The position numbers and the translations under genes were made by a program. This document shows, in pieces, positions 6,493 through 7,914 of a stretch of DNA of 7,914 bases. Positions within the stretch are counted from its first letter, which is position 1. Every line of letters begins with the position of its first letter. Source of the DNA: an uncultured Woeseiaceae bacterium (lineage in GTDB: Bacteria > Pseudomonadota > Gammaproteobacteria > Steroidobacterales > Woeseiaceae); NCBI GenBank assembly GCA_945787435.1, contig CALZHX010000269.1, positions 1-7,914 on the forward strand. The letters are read 5' to 3'. A model generated the notes under the pieces. It had not been told where the DNA came from, did no database searches, and saw only the letters and a program-made list of their open reading frames with translations.

Positions 6493-7533
6493 ATGTCGGC
6501 TGAGCAGCTAAATTCGAACCTGCTCAAGCGCTTTTCGCCACTTGATGGCCTGAAGCGCGACAATCTTGCTGCGCTCGCCCGTAAGGTCCAGTTGCGTGAA
6601 TTGTCGCCTGGGCAGATCCTGTTCAAGGAAGGCGATACGGAAAAACGCACATTTTATATCGCGTCAGGAATCCTCGAACTCATTGACCAGGGCAAGGTCG
6701 TCGAGACGATTGAGGGCGGAACTGACCCCGCGAGAAATCCGGTGGCACCTGTATTCCCGCGCCGCGTTTCCGCGCGAGCACGGGATCGCGTCAAATTCCT
6801 TTCGATCGACAGCGACCTGCTCGATGTCATGCTCACCTGGGATCAGACTGGTACCTACGAGGTTTCAGAACTACAGGGCAAGTCGGACGATGGCGGCGAT
6901 GACTGGATGACGATGTTGTTGCAGACCAAGGCGTTTCACAAGATTCCGCCCGCGAATATCCAGGCGATCTTCATGCGCATGCAACAGATCAATTACAAGT
7001 CGGGCGATGTCATTCTCAAACAAGGCGCAGAAGGTGACTATTTTTACGTTCTTACTCGCGGTGCGGCTGTCGTAACGCGCGAAACGCCATTATCGAAGGA
7101 AGGCATCAAGCTTGCGGAGCTGCAGGTCGGTGACACCTTCGGTGAAGAAGCGCTGATTTCGGACGCGAAACGCAACGCGACGGTCACGATGACCGCCGAT
7201 GGCGCCGTCATGCGTCTTGGCAAAGATGACTTCAAGAAGCTCCTGAATGAACCGATGCTGGACTGGGTGGACGCCAGTCAGGCCCAGCAGATTATCCAGG
7301 GTGGCGGTCAGTGGCTCGACGTGCGTCTGCCGAGCGAATTTGAAAATCACCATCACGATGGTGCCATCAATATCCCGCTGTATTTCATCCGCCTCAAGAT
7401 CAGCACGCTGGATCACGACAAAAAGTACGTTGTGTGCTGTGACACGGGTCGTCGCAGTTCTGCGGGCGCCTACATCCTCAATGAGCGCGGCTACCAGGCC
7501 TATGTTCTGCGCGGTGGGGTCAACAAGGAATAA
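6493..7533 (+). CDS. Two cyclic-nucleotide-binding-like domains plus C-terminal rhodanese domain
   Basis: This 346-residue cytoplasmic protein has three parts. Residues about 12-115 form a degenerate cNMP-binding fold (LSPGQILFKEGD, FYIASGILEL) without a phosphate-binding cassette. Residues about 147-253 form a fuller cNMP domain: YKSGDVILKQGAEGDYFYVL is followed by the cassette FGEEALISDAKRNATV (216-231), with E218 and R227 in the positions that contact ribose and phosphate. Residues about 258-346 are a rhodanese domain with LDVRLPSEF and the active-site loop CDTGRRS, C316 being the likely sulfur-carrying cysteine. No helix-turn-helix is present, so it is not a CRP-like transcription factor. 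It may link a nucleotide signal to sulfur transfer or redox sensing, but that is inference. AGGA (6483-6486) is six bases before the ATG. The TAA stop lies inside the first copy of a tandem repeat. Confidence 0.9.
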   Translation: MSAEQLNSNLLKRFSPLDGLKRDNLAALARKVQLRELSPGQILFKEGDTEKRTFYIASGILELIDQGKVVETIEGGTDPARNPVAPVFPRRVSARARDRVKFLSIDSDLLDVMLTWDQTGTYEVSELQGKSDDGGDDWMTMLLQTKAFHKIPPANIQAIFMRMQQINYKSGDVILKQGAEGDYFYVLTRGAAVVTRETPLSKEGIKLAELQVGDTFGEEALISDAKRNATVTMTADGAVMRLGKDDFKKLLNEPMLDWVDASQAQQIIQGGGQWLDVRLPSEFENHHHDGAINIPLYFIRLKISTLDHDKKYVVCCDTGRRSSAGAYILNERGYQAYVLRGGVNKE

Positions 7534-7602
7534 CAGCCGTCAGGCTGGTCACGAATAACAGCCGTCAGGCTGGTCACGAATAACAGCCGTCAGGCTGCTT
7601 AC
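7528..7602 (+). repeat. 25-bp tandem repeat, three copies, each with a small hairpin
   Basis: Copies 7528-7552 and 7553-7577 are identical, and a third (7578-7602) differs at two of its last five bases. Each begins GAATAACAG and contains CAGCC-GTCA-GGCTG, a 5-bp stem with a 4-base loop (7534-7547, 7559-7572, 7584-7597). The first copy includes the TAA of the cNMP/rhodanese gene and the third runs into the stop codon of pilZ, so the array fills the whole 65-base convergent gap. The period is not a multiple of three. Confidence 0.9.
7534..7597. terminator. Possible bidirectional terminator formed by repeat hairpins
   Basis: Three consecutive symmetric hairpins sit exactly between two convergent genes, where a two-way terminator would be expected. 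The stems are only 5 bp and no T run follows on either strand, so they do not fit the standard intrinsic terminator; position is the main argument. Confidence 0.25.
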
Positions 7603-7914
7603 ATCGTGTGGGTGGGCTTATCTCCGCCGAGTGCGCCTGCGAGGTAGTTTTCAATTTTCTTCTGCGTATTGCCCTGGTCCTGGTCGCTAAATTGCACACC
7701 AATGCCGGCTGTTCGCTTGCCCTGCGCGCCTCAGGGCGTCATCCAGATCACGGTACCCGCCACCGGGATCTTCTCGTCCTCACCCATCAGGTTGAGCAGC
7801 ATGAAGACCTCGTCTCCAAGGCGATAAGAACTGTTGGTCGGAATAAACAGGCCGCCGTTAATCACGTACGGCATGTACGCGAGATACAAGGCACTCTTGT
7901 CCTTGATCGTCAGC
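7599..7914 (-). pseudogene. pilZ: Type IV pilus protein PilZ, interrupted by in-frame TGA; 5' end off the window
   Basis: PilZ is a small cytoplasmic protein needed for type IV pilus assembly, acting with PilB and FimX in Pseudomonas and Xanthomonas. Reading leftward from 7913 the frame gives LTIKDKSALYLAYMP, NGGLFIPTNSSYRLGDEVF and EKIPVAGTVIWMTP. A TGA (7733-7731) follows, and the same frame then resumes GAQGKRTAGIGVQFS and ends IENYLAGALGGDKPTHTM with TAA at 7601-7599. This is nearly collinear with the 118-residue P. aeruginosa PilZ, so only about 15 N-terminal residues lie outside. The stop replaces a residue that is basic in the family (TPKGAQG), and a single CGA-to-TGA change would explain it. 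The 43 codons after it remain well conserved and unshifted, so the change is either very recent or a base-call error. As written, the product would lose its C-terminal 40%. Confidence 0.9.

Noticed and set aside
7731..7733. TGA recoded as an amino acid (for example selenocysteine or a variant code) in pilZ
   Set aside because: The family has a basic residue here, not cysteine; no selenocysteine element is visible; and the TIR-like, coiled-coil and fadJ genes end with TGA as an ordinary stop.

Overview
The window reads as chromosomal DNA of a gammaproteobacterium. The main evidence is a PilZ protein very close to the Pseudomonas type IV pilus protein, an FadJ-type fatty-acid oxidation enzyme and a GlpQ-type phosphodiesterase. 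A marine, Woeseia- or Steroidobacter-like lineage is a guess from general gene style only. The window has no tRNA, rRNA, CRISPR array, insertion sequence or phage gene, and no gene-free stretch longer than about 180 bases.

Layout. From 3421 leftward, five genes run on the minus strand: a ThsB-type TIR-like protein, a glpQ-like phosphodiesterase overlapping it by 4 bases, an ApbE-like gene that has lost its middle, a membrane-anchored coiled-coil protein, and an MbnP-family lipoprotein. From about 3550 rightward, three genes run on the plus strand: an endonuclease/exonuclease/phosphatase-family enzyme, an FadJ-like bifunctional beta-oxidation enzyme whose start overlaps the previous stop (TAATG), and a protein with two cyclic-nucleotide-binding-like domains and a rhodanese domain. 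A minus-strand pilZ enters from the right edge, broken by an in-frame TGA. The short gap between the last two genes is almost filled by a 25-bp tandem repeat carrying small hairpins.

How the genes relate. The TIR-like/glpQ pair and the phosphatase/fadJ pair look translationally coupled. Beyond that the window looks like a mix of lipid-metabolism, metal/redox and signalling genes, not one pathway. No complete defence or biosynthetic system can be demonstrated. The best candidate for something undescribed is the TIR-like protein fused into an operon with a glycerophosphodiester phosphodiesterase and no ThsA partner in view.

A second theme is gene damage. Three genes show lesions: pilZ has a nonsense codon, apbE an in-frame internal deletion, and mbnP an apparently early TAG. 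These may be real decay or errors of the assembly. TGA and TAG are also normal terminal stops here, so stop-codon reassignment does not explain them.
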